From Chryseobacterium sp. CY350 (GTDB lineage: Bacteria; Bacteroidota; Bacteroidia; Flavobacteriales; Weeksellaceae), in assembly GCF_027945075.1 (NCBI RefSeq), contig NZ_CP116034.1, positions 2,666,001 through 2,730,000 on the forward strand: a DNA stretch of 64,000 nucleotides, read 5' to 3'. The notes beneath the pieces were generated by a model. It was given only the letters and a program-made list of their open reading frames with translations. It had not been told where the DNA came from and did no database searches. This document shows, piece by piece, positions 41,411 to 50,234 of this stretch (positions within the stretch are counted from its first letter, which is position 1; every line of letters begins with the position of its first letter). Position numbers and translations under genes: made by a program.

Positions 41411-41782
41411 TTAATTAGCATCGAAAGCTTCGAATGCGTCTATAATATGTTCGATAACTAATTTTCCTTTCTCATCAGGAAGTACCGAAATAATATCAAA
41501 TCTCACTTCCTGATTTTTATTAAATTCTTCCAGATAATGATTGGCTGCAGAAACAATTAATGATATTTTTCTTTTATTCACAGCTTCTTGCGGCAACATG
41601 AAAGCATCTGTAGAACGAGCTTTTACTTCTGTGATGATAATTAAATTGTCTTTTTCAGCAATAATATCAATTTCAGCTTTCTGATAACGGAAGTTTCTGG
41701 TCAGAATTTTATAGCCTTTTTTCTGAAGAAATTCGGCTGCTAAATCTTCTGCTTTTTTCCCTAAATCGTTGTGATCTGCCAT
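41411..41782 (-). CDS. yraN: YraN family (UPF0102) nuclease-like protein
   Basis: A 123-residue protein of the UPF0102 family with a restriction-endonuclease-like fold: HNDLGKKAEDLAAEFLQKKG, then NFRYQKAEIDIIAEKDNLI, with the Glu/Asp pair (EID) and VEVKAR-like TEVKAR block (about 50-56) that form the metal site. The role is unclear; some relatives bind DNA processing complexes. Its stop and the next gene's start are 1 bp apart or adjacent, so it belongs with the DoxX gene. Confidence 0.92.
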   Translation of the reverse strand: MADHNDLGKKAEDLAAEFLQKKGYKILTRNFRYQKAEIDIIAEKDNLIIITEVKARSTDAFMLPQEAVNKRKISLIVSAANHYLEEFNKNQEVRFDIISVLPDEKGKLVIEHIIDAFEAFDAN

Positions 41783-42133
41783 TTATTTTCTAAATTGATA
41801 AGCCCACCAAATCAAAACAATCTGCAACGGAAGTCTCAAAACAGTAAGCCAAAAATATTTATGGTGAATCAAATAAAACTTTCTTGCCATCTCAATATTT
41901 GCCGGAAAAACTGCAATAAATAAAGCAATGCAAAGATAAGCTCCAAATTTCTGAGTTTCCGGAAATAAAAGTAAAATCCCGCACAAAATTTCCGCCAATC
42001 CGCTGATGTAAACCATTTTCAAATGAAACGGAATATAATCTGGCATTATTTTCATGAAAAAGTAAGGTTTCACAAAATGTGAAATCCCTGCTACGATCAG
42101 AAAAAAAGCGAGTACAAATTTTGAGTAAAACAT
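41783..42133 (-). CDS. DoxX-like membrane protein
   Basis: A 116-residue inner-membrane protein with four predicted helices (about 5-20, 42-58, 65-82, 96-112). The ISHFVKPYFFMKIMPDYIPF and ISGLAEILCGILLLFPE blocks match small DoxX-family proteins of Bacteroidetes. DoxX proteins are linked to redox or thiosulfate metabolism in a few organisms; here the function is unknown. Directly adjacent to yraN and 1 bp from the peptidase gene, indicating one operon. Confidence 0.88.
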   Translation of the reverse strand: MFYSKFVLAFFLIVAGISHFVKPYFFMKIMPDYIPFHLKMVYISGLAEILCGILLLFPETQKFGAYLCIALFIAVFPANIEMARKFYLIHHKYFWLTVLRLPLQIVLIWWAYQFRK

Positions 42134-42134
42134 T

Positions 42135-43067
42135 TTAGTTTTTAAAATTTAATGAAACTGATTTTCCAACTTTTAGAGAAACCTCTGAACCAATAATTAA
42201 TGGTCTGTTGTCAAGAATATGCCCATTTGGAAAACCAAAAACTGCAGGAAAACTGTACTTTGAAATTCTGTCTGAAATCATTTGATAAGCAAACTCATCA
42301 AAGCTTTCTTCGTATTGTTTGTTTTCTTTTTCGTCACCCATATTGGTCATTCCGCCAACGACAAGTGCTTTTATTTTAGTAAAAACTCCGGCCAATTCCA
42401 GACTCATAATCATTCTGTCGAGCGCATAATAGTTCTCACCAATATCTTCGATAAATAAAATTTTATCTTTAAAATCAAAAGAATATTTCGTCCCTAAAAG
42501 TGCATAAATCAGAGCTAAATTCCCTCCAACTAATTCGCCTTCCACATTTCCTGCTTTGTTAAATTGATTTGAATTTATGCTGTACTTAAGAATTTTTCCT
42601 TTTAAAATATCAAATGTAAGATCATAACTTTCGTCAGTCACTCCAAAACTCGATGTCTTAATGGTTTGTCCGTGAATCGAAGCAAAACCTTTTTTCAGTA
42701 AATAACTTTGGATCACTGTATTATCTGAATAACCAATGTACCATTTCGGATTTTTCACGAAACCTTTTAAGTTTAAACTTTCAATTAAATGTTGGCAACC
42801 GTACCCACCTCTTGAAGCCCAAATTACAGTAATTTCCGGGTCGTTTAATGCCCAATTCATGTCACTGATCCTTTGCTCTTCGGTTCCAGCGTAGTTGTAA
42901 CCATTGGAATATTTAGTGTAAAGATTATCGCCTAAAACTGGTTCAAAACCTTTGTTTTTAATCATTTCTAAACCTTTCTGAAGCTGAGCAGAATCTACAG
43001 CTCCAGCAGGAGAAATAATGGCAATTTTATCACCTTTTTTCAGCGATTTAGGAAATATTTTTTTCAT
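42135..43067 (-). CDS. ldcA: Muramoyltetrapeptide (LD-)carboxypeptidase, S66 family
   Basis: A 310-residue serine peptidase that releases the terminal D-Ala from L,D bonds of recycled muropeptides in the cytosol. KGDKIAIISPAGAV at the N-terminus, ASRGGYGCQHLI near 85-96, the nucleophile loop WYIGYSDNT (Ser about 112), and the C-terminal catalytic Glu/His blocks (FIEDIGENYYALDRM; FGFPNGHILDNRPL) are present. A microcin-C-resistance MccF-type role is the alternative within the family. Last core gene of the LysE-to-YraN operon. Confidence 0.93.
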   Translation of the reverse strand: MKKIFPKSLKKGDKIAIISPAGAVDSAQLQKGLEMIKNKGFEPVLGDNLYTKYSNGYNYAGTEEQRISDMNWALNDPEITVIWASRGGYGCQHLIESLNLKGFVKNPKWYIGYSDNTVIQSYLLKKGFASIHGQTIKTSSFGVTDESYDLTFDILKGKILKYSINSNQFNKAGNVEGELVGGNLALIYALLGTKYSFDFKDKILFIEDIGENYYALDRMIMSLELAGVFTKIKALVVGGMTNMGDEKENKQYEESFDEFAYQMISDRISKYSFPAVFGFPNGHILDNRPLIIGSEVSLKVGKSVSLNFKN

Positions 43068-43084
43068 TTGTGAATGGACGTTTT

Positions 43085-43792
43085 TTATAATTTAAAATCT
43101 AAATTTTTATTGAGTCTTTTATATTTTAATTCTTTCTTTTCTGCTTCTTCTAGCTTTTTATCAAACTGATTGAATTTTTTGAAACTCTGCAGGAAAATAA
43201 AAAAGCTAAACAAAATTAAAACTGCCCCGACACCTTTTCTGATATTGTTGGCCAACTTTTGCGTAAGCCTATCATGAAATTGTTTTGCCAGGAAAATTTT
43301 AAGGAAATCAATCATTAAATAGGTGGAAAGAACAAGGCCTAAATAAAAAATCATGTTTCCTGTATCAGGATACTGATTTCTGACGCCTATTACTGTTACC
43401 AGCCAAAAGAGTACAACCCCTACATTCAGAAGATTTAATAGAAAACCATTAAGAAATGTTCTAAAATAATTTTGGCTAATGATTTTTTCTTCGCCCGGCA
43501 AATGCATTTTGGTTTTGGTAACCAACATTACAATACCGTATGAAAGAATTAAAATAGATGTAATTCTGTAAAAACCAGGATGTTTGTCAATAAGACTCAC
43601 AATGTCTGCACTTGCATAATAAGACGCTATAATACATAATAAATCTGCTGTGATAACACCGAAATCAAGTGCCAAAGCATGTTTTGGACCTCTTGTAAAA
43701 CTGGTTTCTATCAGGAGAAAAAAAATAGGACCAATGAAAACCAGGCTCAACATAAAACCCAGACCAACGGCCGACAATACGAGTTCAAACAT
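43085..43792 (-). CDS. LysE-family amino-acid exporter
   Basis: A 235-residue inner-membrane protein with six predicted helices and the LysE/RhtB entry FIGPIFFLLIETSFTRGPKH (about 20-39). The final 40 residues are Lys/Glu-rich and cytosolic (FKKFNQFDKKLEEAEKKELK). It likely exports amino acids or related metabolites by proton exchange. First gene of the operon, with a 17-bp gap to the peptidase gene. Substrate unknown. Confidence 0.9.
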   Translation of the reverse strand: MFELVLSAVGLGFMLSLVFIGPIFFLLIETSFTRGPKHALALDFGVITADLLCIIASYYASADIVSLIDKHPGFYRITSILILSYGIVMLVTKTKMHLPGEEKIISQNYFRTFLNGFLLNLLNVGVVLFWLVTVIGVRNQYPDTGNMIFYLGLVLSTYLMIDFLKIFLAKQFHDRLTQKLANNIRKGVGAVLILFSFFIFLQSFKKFNQFDKKLEEAEKKELKYKRLNKNLDFKL

Positions 43793-43871
43793 TTATAATT
43801 TGTTTCAAATTCAAATTTAAAGATTATATTTTTATTTGAGTTTAAAAACATTGTTGTTTTAAGTTAAAAAA

Positions 43872-43898
43872 GAAGCTATCTCAAATTGAGATAGCTTC
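43872..43898 (-). terminator. Terminator of the immunity gene array
   Basis: The perfect stem GAAGCTATCTCAA / TTGAGATAGCTTC ends 6 bp before the stop of the last immunity-like gene (reverse strand). Confidence 0.85.
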
Positions 43899-43904
43899 GT
43901 AAAT

Positions 43905-44276
43905 TTACTTTTTGATTCGTTTATTATATTCTTCCCAATCAAACTCAAAGCCTAAATTTTTGGTCACAGAGTCAAATATTTCATCAAAATTTGGTTCGTG
44001 CTTTTTGGCAAAATCATACCACTTTTTAGAAAACTCTGAATATTCATCTCCTAAAGCTTCACCCTGCGTTCGCATTCCTTTATGAGTTCCTGCAAGCCAA
44101 TATTTTTTCTTTTCTTCTAAACTCATTTTTGGATATTCTTCATCCCAAAACTTATTCATAGAATTATCGAACTCTTGAATTTCTTTTAAATGCCTTGCTT
44201 TTTCAGCAGATGTTAAATTCGAAAGATATTCTTGATATTCTTTTTCTATTTTTTTACTTAGTTCTTCTAGACTCAT
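43905..44276 (-). CDS. Putative immunity protein, paralogue 1
   Basis: A 123-residue acidic protein. Its last about 85 residues are nearly identical to the neighbouring 99-residue protein (44458-44757): both carry SLEEKKKYWLA, THKGMRTQGEA, GDEYSEFSK and FDWEE. This copy has an extra N-terminal helix (LEELSKKIEKEYQEYLSNLT). A decayed toxin tail lies directly upstream. The small size, charge, duplication and place behind toxin remnants suggest a polymorphic-toxin immunity protein; the family is not one I can name. Confidence 0.72.
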   Translation of the reverse strand: MSLEELSKKIEKEYQEYLSNLTSAEKARHLKEIQEFDNSMNKFWDEEYPKMSLEEKKKYWLAGTHKGMRTQGEALGDEYSEFSKKWYDFAKKHEPNFDEIFDSVTKNLGFEFDWEEYNKRIKK

Positions 44277-44284
44277 TGTGTTAT

Positions 44285-44419
44285 TTATTTTTCTATTAAT
44301 TTTATTTCATAACCTTTTCCTTTAGGTCTTACATATTCAATTTCAAATTTTCTCCCTCTTAATAATAGTAAATCATCTTCAGCATAACCTCTTATTTTAA
44401 TTGTATCAGCAAAATATAG
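44285..44419 (-). pseudogene. Toxin C-terminal tail, remnant 1
   Basis: An open segment without a start codon reads YFADTIKIRGYAEDDLLLLR and then GRKFEIEYVRPKGKGYEIKL, ending IEK and TAA. It is homologous to remnant 2 (44763-44945). The pattern ...Y.(E/D)(D/E).LL.RG.KF... resembles the last strands of ADP-ribosyltransferase-type toxin domains. It ends 8 bp before the start of immunity paralogue 1, the usual toxin-immunity order. It is a displaced 3' fragment that cannot be expressed alone. Confidence 0.6.
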
Positions 44420-44429
44420 AAAACAAAAA

Positions 44430-44452
44430 ATCCTCGTTATAGAAACGAGGAT
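44430..44452 (-). terminator. Terminator between the two immunity cassettes
   Basis: The stem ATCCTCGTT / AACGAGGAT-type hairpin with ATAG loop lies just beyond the stop of the 99-residue gene, separating it from toxin remnant 1. Confidence 0.78.
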
Positions 44453-44457
44453 ATAAT

Positions 44458-44757
44458 TTACTGTTTAATTCTTTTATTGAATTCTTCCCAGTCAAACTCA
44501 AAGCCCAAGTTTTTGGTCACATAGTCAAATATTTCATCAAAATCTGGTTCGTGCTTTTTGGCAAAATCATACCATTCTTTAGAAAATTCTGAATATTCAT
44601 CTCCAAAAGCTTCGCCTTGTGTTCGCATTCCTTTATGCGTGCTTGCTAACCAATATTTTTTCTTTTCTTCTAAACTCATTTTAGGATATTTCTCATTCCA
44701 GAATTTTTGTCTAGAGTTTTCTACATTTTCTATAAATTTATCAAAATCTGATTTCAT
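44458..44757 (-). CDS. Putative immunity protein, paralogue 2
   Basis: A 99-residue protein, a near copy of the C-terminal part of the 123-residue neighbour. Differences are mostly conservative (for example LAST versus LAGT, EPDFDEIFDYV versus EPNFDEIFDSV), so the duplication is recent. The first about 20 residues differ (MKSDFDKFIENVENSRQKFW). The start follows toxin remnant 2 by 5 bp. Probable immunity protein for the same or a closely related toxin. Confidence 0.72.
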   Translation of the reverse strand: MKSDFDKFIENVENSRQKFWNEKYPKMSLEEKKKYWLASTHKGMRTQGEAFGDEYSEFSKEWYDFAKKHEPDFDEIFDYVTKNLGFEFDWEEFNKRIKQ

Positions 44758-44762
44758 AATAT

Positions 44763-44945
44763 TTATTTTTCTATTAATTCAAAATAATGTCTGCCACTTA
44801 CTTCTTTGTATTCTTTGATTACAAATTTTCTTCCTCTTAATAGTAATAGCTCGTCTTTATCATAGCCTCTATTTTAATACCATCTGCAAAATCTGAAATT
44901 ATCTGAGCATTTTTACCTTCATATTTGAATAAATTCTTTTTAACA
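44763..44945 (-). pseudogene. Toxin C-terminal tail, remnant 2
   Basis: Two adjacent frames read NLFKYEGKNAQIISDFADGI (ending KI) and, after a 1-nt shift near 44868, GYDKDELLLLRGRKFVIKEY plus KEVSGRHYFELIEK and TAA. It matches remnant 1 (FADxIKIRGY, DELLLLRGRKF, LIEK) but keeps more upstream sequence. An in-frame stop precedes it. Both remnants carry the same toxin family and each is followed by the same immunity family. Confidence 0.6.
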
Positions 44946-44985
44946 ATTTAAAAACTTGCTTGTTTAGAAGACCTGTCTTTAATAC

Positions 44986-45489
44986 TTAATCATCCCATTT
45001 TTTATTCTTCATCCATTCTCCTGTGCCTTCATCTAATTGATAAAAGCCGTAACTCCAATCATAAGTAATTAAAATTTCTATCCCCTGTACAAAGTTCTCA
45101 GATATTCTAAAAATATAGTCTCCCAGCATATATATTTTTCCATCAGAATCACAAGCTATTCTATACCCATCAGGATCAAAACTAGCAAATGGAAATATTT
45201 TTTTACCAATTACATTTTCATAGTAGTCATAATCTTCATCGGGATATTTTTCATATTCAAAAAAAGCATATTCAGGACTTATTGTTAGTTTATTTGTTAC
45301 ATCTGATTCATAAGATTTTATATCTAAAACCACAATAGATCCACATTTTGCTAAGAAAGTTTTCAAAAAATTAGGAAACTCATCAAATCTATAAACCTCT
45401 TTATATTCTGTAAGTAGATCATTTGATTCTGAAAATCCAGCATTTTCAAATTGTTTTTGAACTTTTTTTGTAAATTTAATTGTATTCAT
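44986..45489 (-). CDS. SUKH-family (SUKH-3-like) immunity protein
   Basis: A 167-residue protein with a SMI1/KNR4 (SUKH) fold: AGFSESNDLLTEYKEVYRFD, the hallmark FPNFLKTFLAKCGSIVVLD, then FPFASFDPDGYRIACDSDG and GDYIFRISENFVQGIEILI. SUKH proteins are broad immunity proteins of polymorphic toxin loci that neutralise nucleases and other effectors. It lies downstream of the 538-residue candidate toxin and its 84-residue neighbour, with a 50-bp gap to the latter. Confidence 0.8.
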   Translation of the reverse strand: MNTIKFTKKVQKQFENAGFSESNDLLTEYKEVYRFDEFPNFLKTFLAKCGSIVVLDIKSYESDVTNKLTISPEYAFFEYEKYPDEDYDYYENVIGKKIFPFASFDPDGYRIACDSDGKIYMLGDYIFRISENFVQGIEILITYDWSYGFYQLDEGTGEWMKNKKWDD

Positions 45490-45539
45490 GATTACTGTAC
45501 TTCTTTAATATTAAAATATTAGAAGTGATTCTGCGAATT

Positions 45540-45794
45540 CTATACTTTACTGATAAATATCTTATCCTTAAAATCTTTTAATGAATAATTTTCATTTAAT
45601 ATCTCCACTAAAAGAGACTTAGTTTCGCTGTCAGGATTATTCTCTATTCCTACTCCTTTTAAAATAAATGCTAAGTCATTTTCAGAGTTTTGATATATAT
45701 CACCAATCAAATATTTATCTCCTTCAATTTTTACGTTAAAAAATATTTTGTTTGATAAATTGAATACTTCAATTATTTTTATCTTAGTTGTCAT
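45540..45794 (-). CDS. Small protein, candidate cognate immunity
   Basis: An 84-residue beta-rich protein (KIKIIEVFNLSNKIFFNVKI, GDKYLIGDIYQN) whose start overlaps the end of the 538-residue toxin candidate by 11 bp. The overlap and position directly behind the toxin make it the best candidate for its immunity protein. No family recognised. Unlike the neighbouring genes it is not duplicated here. Confidence 0.65.
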   Translation of the reverse strand: MTTKIKIIEVFNLSNKIFFNVKIEGDKYLIGDIYQNSENDLAFILKGVGIENNPDSETKSLLVEILNENYSLKDFKDKIFISKV

Positions 45795-47400
45795 AATCTA
45801 ATCTTTTTAATTCATTTTTAAAATATCCTAATCTTTCTTCTATTAATTTTATCTCTTCTTTTGGTAATTTCCATTTAATTGAATTTTCTAAAAGCTCTTC
45901 TGCTGCTTCTTTTTCCATTAAGTTTTCAGCAATAATATTATTATATTTGTTTACCCAGGTATTATACTTACCACTTCTAAATTGCTCTGCATGAATCAAT
46001 TCCTCATATACAGCTGAAGTTGTTACATTTTTATTTAAATAAATAAGTTCTTCATTAAAGGTCAGTGCCTCAATTTCTTCATTATAAATTTTTTCTCTTG
46101 ACGCTATATACTCAAAAGAATTTTCATCATATACCAAATCTCCACCTGTTTTCTTAAAATCATCTTGCAATTCTTTGAGAAGTTTTTTACTAATTGGCTT
46201 GCCTTTAATTTTAGAAAATAATTCAGTTCTCTTCGAATTCCTTAATGCCTTTTTAACCTTATCAGCTCCTTTCCCATTTCTCGCCAAAACACTCTCAATC
46301 CACTTCACAAATTTAGGTAAAAGCTTAGTAAGTTTTACAATTGCTTTGATGATCGTAATAATGGTAATAACAATATTTATCGCCAAAATGGTATCTTCAC
46401 CTTCATTATACTGTATTTGGTATTGATTCAGTTTTGGATCATCATAGCGGGAGTATTTGTAGTTCTTAACAGCTTCTATAATATCATTAAACACCTTTCC
46501 GGGATCTTGTATAATTTTACTGAGCATTTCTTCTACTCCTTCTCTGATCTCTAAAAATTCTAAGTTAGTTTCTCCGCCTAATAAATCACTTATGACAATG
46601 TTAATTGCTAATATTGCAATATCAATAAAGCCTGCAAAAAACTCAACCAGTCCGTTATAAATACCACAGAAATAAGCAATGTCTAATTTAATATTATCTC
46701 TACTCTCAACTAGCCATTTTTTAAAATTTTCAATACCCTTTATTTTCTCGTCTATTCCTTTTATGATGTCTTCTATAGTTTCTATTTTAAATTCTTTCCC
46801 TATTATTTTAAAAGACTTAATAAGTTCTAACTGATTTCTAAACTTGGTAAGCCCATGTTTTAAAGAATCACATTTTTTTACAAAATAATTAATCGCCAAT
46901 TCCGGTTTCGAAAAAAGATATTGATCAGATTTTAATGTAGGATCCCATTGTTCACGAGAAAACTTTTCGTCTTTACGAAAATCATCCGAAATATTTTCAG
47001 TTATTTTTTTAAAATAATTCTGTAATTCTATTCCAGATATATTCATTAGCTTGGTTTGCAAATTTATAGAATCTAAAAAAGCATCCGAAATTTCTTCTTC
47101 TTTGAACTGAAAAGTCTTATTATTTTTATTTTCATCATAAATATATTTTGCCCAATATTTTGGTAAATAATTTGGATCCTTATATTCATGATAATATTTT
47201 ATCATTGTATCGCTCATTTTTATCAATAACACCCTACCCAAACTAATAGTATGGTCATCTTTTTCTGCATATATGATACAATCTGTTTCGTCATCATCCA
47301 TTCCTCTAGAGTTTTTAAGCTTTAAATTTTCTTCCCGAAATTCGTTGATGAGTTTTGTAGCATTGTAATCATGTATTATTTCATATTTCCAAGATCCCAT
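45784..47400 (-). CDS. Candidate polymorphic toxin with zincin-like C-terminus
   Basis: A 538-residue protein without a signal peptide. Residues 1-230 are alpha-helical and charged. Two hydrophobic segments lie at about 250-275 (LVEFFAGFIDIAILAINIVI) and 325-345. The C-terminal part (about 385-538) contains VVYDEN-like and VYEELIHAEQFRSG (about 467-480). The E-E-x-x-H-x-x-Q core is reminiscent of zincin metallopeptidase toxin domains that lack a classic HExxH. A membrane-passing middle with a C-terminal enzyme domain, flanked by immunity genes, fits an effector delivered by a secretion or contractile system. Identification is inference. Confidence 0.6.
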   Translation of the reverse strand: MGSWKYEIIHDYNATKLINEFREENLKLKNSRGMDDDETDCIIYAEKDDHTISLGRVLLIKMSDTMIKYYHEYKDPNYLPKYWAKYIYDENKNNKTFQFKEEEISDAFLDSINLQTKLMNISGIELQNYFKKITENISDDFRKDEKFSREQWDPTLKSDQYLFSKPELAINYFVKKCDSLKHGLTKFRNQLELIKSFKIIGKEFKIETIEDIIKGIDEKIKGIENFKKWLVESRDNIKLDIAYFCGIYNGLVEFFAGFIDIAILAINIVISDLLGGETNLEFLEIREGVEEMLSKIIQDPGKVFNDIIEAVKNYKYSRYDDPKLNQYQIQYNEGEDTILAINIVITIITIIKAIVKLTKLLPKFVKWIESVLARNGKGADKVKKALRNSKRTELFSKIKGKPISKKLLKELQDDFKKTGGDLVYDENSFEYIASREKIYNEEIEALTFNEELIYLNKNVTTSAVYEELIHAEQFRSGKYNTWVNKYNNIIAENLMEKEAAEELLENSIKWKLPKEEIKLIEERLGYFKNELKRLDYDN

Positions 47401-47403
47401 AGC

Positions 47404-47634
47404 TTACAGTTTTGGTATTTGTCCGGTTATTATTTCTCTTAGTTCTCTATAAAATTCACTATTCTTACCAAAAGGTGTACTTAGTGCAATTTCATTAGAT
47501 ATTTCCTGAAAAGTTTTGTTTGTTCTTATTCCTTCAAAAGGGTCTTTACTTCCTACAAAACCTTGCTTTACATCATCGAAATTGAGGATTTTAAATTGGG
47601 AAAGATCTCCTAAATCGTCATTAAAATTTTCCAT
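47404..47634 (-). CDS. Small acidic protein upstream of toxin candidate
   Basis: A 76-residue acidic protein (MENFNDDLGDLSQFKILNFD...) placed 3 bp before the toxin candidate, so translated with it. No signal or membrane segment. Likely an adaptor, chaperone or loading partner of the effector; no family is recognised. First gene of the toxin-immunity operon, and the region upstream to the rnr terminator holds no other gene. Confidence 0.65.
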   Translation of the reverse strand: MENFNDDLGDLSQFKILNFDDVKQGFVGSKDPFEGIRTNKTFQEISNEIALSTPFGKNSEFYRELREIITGQIPKL

Positions 47635-47732
47635 ATTTCTTGTTTTTTTAATTAAATAATAATTTTTTGAAACGTTTCTTAGGCAAATCTAAACCGTAAC
47701 AACGACAAAAGTTGACGTGTTATATATCAAAA

Positions 47733-47759
47733 AAAAAGACCACAAATTGTGGTCTTTTT
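47733..47759 (-). terminator. Terminator after rnr
   Basis: A 13-bp perfect inverted repeat AAAAAGACCACAA / TTGTGGTCTTTTT lies downstream of the rnr stop (47810). Confidence 0.85.
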
Positions 47760-47809
47760 ATGTATTATGATTTCACTCTTTAAGAGTTTTTTTCTGATTA
47801 TTTCATCAT

Positions 47810-49960
47810 TTAATCTACAATCTTAAAATCCAATTGCTTTTGAATTAAATTAGCTTTTACCACTTTTATCTGAACTTCTTCACCCAACTGAAATTTTCTG
47901 CCAGTTCTTGATCCGTAAACAGCGTGTGTCGACTTATCATACGTGTAAGAATCATCCATCAAATCGCGTAATTTAATCAAACCTTCAGCTCCGTTTTCAG
48001 GAATTTGTACCCAGAAACCAAATTCGGCAACACCTGAAATAACTCCAGTGAAAGTTTCTCCCAAATGTTTTTCCATGAATTTTACCTGCATAAATTTGAT
48101 AGAATCTCTTTCTGCATCGGCGGCCAAACGCTCTCTTGCGCTGCAATGTTTAGATTTTTCTTCCAATTCGTTTTTGTCAGGAGATTTTCCGCCATCCAGA
48201 TAATGCTGAAGTAATCTGTGCGCCAACAAATCGGGATAACGACGAATAGGAGAGGTGAAATGCGAATAATAATCAAATCCAAGACCGTAGTGACCAATCG
48301 GTTCGGTAGAGTAGACCGCTTTACTCATGCTTCGCATCGCTAAAGTCTCGATCATATTTTCTTCACCTTTGCCTTTTACTTCCGACAGTAAATTATTCAA
48401 AGATTCGGCAACTTTTTTGGTGTTTGCCAAATCCATTTTATATCCGAATGTCGAAACAAAATCTCTTAAAGCTTCCAATTTCGCTGGATCAGGATCGTCG
48501 TGAACTCTGTAAATAAATGTATTTCCGTTTGGTCTTCCTTTTTTAAGCGAAACAAATTCAGAGACTTTTTTATTTGCTAAAAGCATGAATTCTTCAATCA
48601 AATGATTTGAATCTTTGCTGACTTTAAAGTAGACACCGATCGGTTCACTTTTTTCATTTAAATTAAATCGAACCTCGCTTCTGTCAAAAGTAATTGCACC
48701 GTTTTTAATTCTCTGGTCACGCATGACTTTTGCAAGTCTGTCGAGCGTTAGAATTTCTTCCGTTAAATCGCCTTGCTGAGTTTCAATTCTTTCCTGAGCT
48801 TCCTCATAAGTGAATCTTCGATCTGAGTGAATTACTGTTCTTCCGAACCATTCGTTCACCACTTCAGCTTTATCATTCATCTCAAAAACCGCTGAGAAAG
48901 TAAATTTATCTTCATTCGGACGAAGCGAACAAACGTCATTACTTAACACTTCGGGCAACATTGGTACAACTCTGTCGACCAAATAAACGGAAGTTGCTCT
49001 TTCGTAAGCTTCATCATCCAACATCGTTCCCGGAACCACATAATGAGAAACGTCTGCGATGTGTACACCGATTTCCCAGTTTCCATTATCTAGTTTTTGG
49101 ATGGATAAAGCATCATCAAAATCTTTTGCATCTTTCGGGTCAATGGTGAATGTACAGATTTTTCGCATATCTCTACGTTTTGCCACTTCTTCATCCGTAA
49201 CTCTTCTGTCGATTTTGTCAGCGTCTGCTTCCACTTCTTCAGGAAAATTATAAGGCAAACCATATTCTGCTAAAATAGAGTGAATTTCCGTTTCATGTTC
49301 TCCAGGAGCTCCAAGAACTTTTATAATTTCACCATCAGGATTTTTGTCACCTGCCTTCCATTCAAGCATTTTTACAACGACTTTGTCACCGTTTTCGGCA
49401 CCGTTAATTTTACCTTTTGGTATAAAAATATCCGTGTTAATCGTCTTTTTATCGCAGACTACAAATCCAAATTCTTTGTGCTGAACGAGCTGGAAAGTTC
49501 CGACAAACTCAGTACGGCTTCTTTCTAAAACTTCAAGCACAGAGCCTTCCATTTTCTTACCTTTAAAATTGTAAGTAACAATAAGTACTTTATCGCCCTG
49601 CAATGCATCTTTTACATTTTTTGCATGAACGAAAACATCATCTTTTAAATTCTCAACTGTTACATAAGCATTTCCGCTTTGGTTGAAATCGATAATCCCT
49701 GTTAAAGTTCCTTCAATATTTAAATTGATACTGTACTTTCCTTTGTCTGTTTCTTTGATTCTCTGATTAGATAAAAGCTTATGCAAAGCCTGAATCACCA
49801 ATTCTCGTTGTCGAGGATTTCTATAGTCGATCCCATCCGAGATTTGCTTATAATTGTATATTTTTGTCTGATTCTGATTCATAAAACGGAGAATCAGCCT
49901 TCCGATTTCCAGAAGTTTTGAGTCATTTTTCTGACTTATGTATTTATTTTTTTTTGGCAT
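47810..49960 (-). CDS. rnr: Ribonuclease R
   Basis: A 716-residue 3'-5' exoribonuclease that degrades structured RNA, including rRNA and mRNA. Domain order: N-terminal winged helix (about 10-70), two cold-shock/OB domains (about 75-215), the RNB catalytic domain (about 250-590) with FTIDPKDAKDFDDALS carrying the catalytic Asp cluster (about 277-286) and FTSPIRRYPDLLAHR near 570, and a C-terminal S1 domain (about 625-715). No lysine-rich tail as in E. coli. Full length; single-gene unit. Confidence 0.97.
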   Translation of the reverse strand: MPKKNKYISQKNDSKLLEIGRLILRFMNQNQTKIYNYKQISDGIDYRNPRQRELVIQALHKLLSNQRIKETDKGKYSINLNIEGTLTGIIDFNQSGNAYVTVENLKDDVFVHAKNVKDALQGDKVLIVTYNFKGKKMEGSVLEVLERSRTEFVGTFQLVQHKEFGFVVCDKKTINTDIFIPKGKINGAENGDKVVVKMLEWKAGDKNPDGEIIKVLGAPGEHETEIHSILAEYGLPYNFPEEVEADADKIDRRVTDEEVAKRRDMRKICTFTIDPKDAKDFDDALSIQKLDNGNWEIGVHIADVSHYVVPGTMLDDEAYERATSVYLVDRVVPMLPEVLSNDVCSLRPNEDKFTFSAVFEMNDKAEVVNEWFGRTVIHSDRRFTYEEAQERIETQQGDLTEEILTLDRLAKVMRDQRIKNGAITFDRSEVRFNLNEKSEPIGVYFKVSKDSNHLIEEFMLLANKKVSEFVSLKKGRPNGNTFIYRVHDDPDPAKLEALRDFVSTFGYKMDLANTKKVAESLNNLLSEVKGKGEENMIETLAMRSMSKAVYSTEPIGHYGLGFDYYSHFTSPIRRYPDLLAHRLLQHYLDGGKSPDKNELEEKSKHCSARERLAADAERDSIKFMQVKFMEKHLGETFTGVISGVAEFGFWVQIPENGAEGLIKLRDLMDDSYTYDKSTHAVYGSRTGRKFQLGEEVQIKVVKANLIQKQLDFKIVD

Positions 49961-50234
49961 TTTATTCTTTTAAAATTTAATATTATCAAATTTCTCTGAT
50001 AATTCTTTATTATTTTCTCGCACCATTGATACGAATATTTGTATTTGATTGATATTGAATTAAATTCTGTTCCACTTATTTAGTAATAATTGGAATTTTA
50101 GTTTTGTATAAATTTAATACAAAAAAGGAGAAGAAGAGAGAAAAACCTTCAAATTTATAGACTGGTTTTTTATGGAAATAAATAGACTGGTAATTTCTAT
50201 TTATTAAAGCAAATATAAGAAATAACAAATAAAT

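Noticed and set aside
50102..50124. Inverted repeat TTTTGTAT-N7-ATACAAAA upstream of rnr
   Set aside because: Short and AT-only; such repeats are expected by chance in this composition. No T run places it as a terminator.
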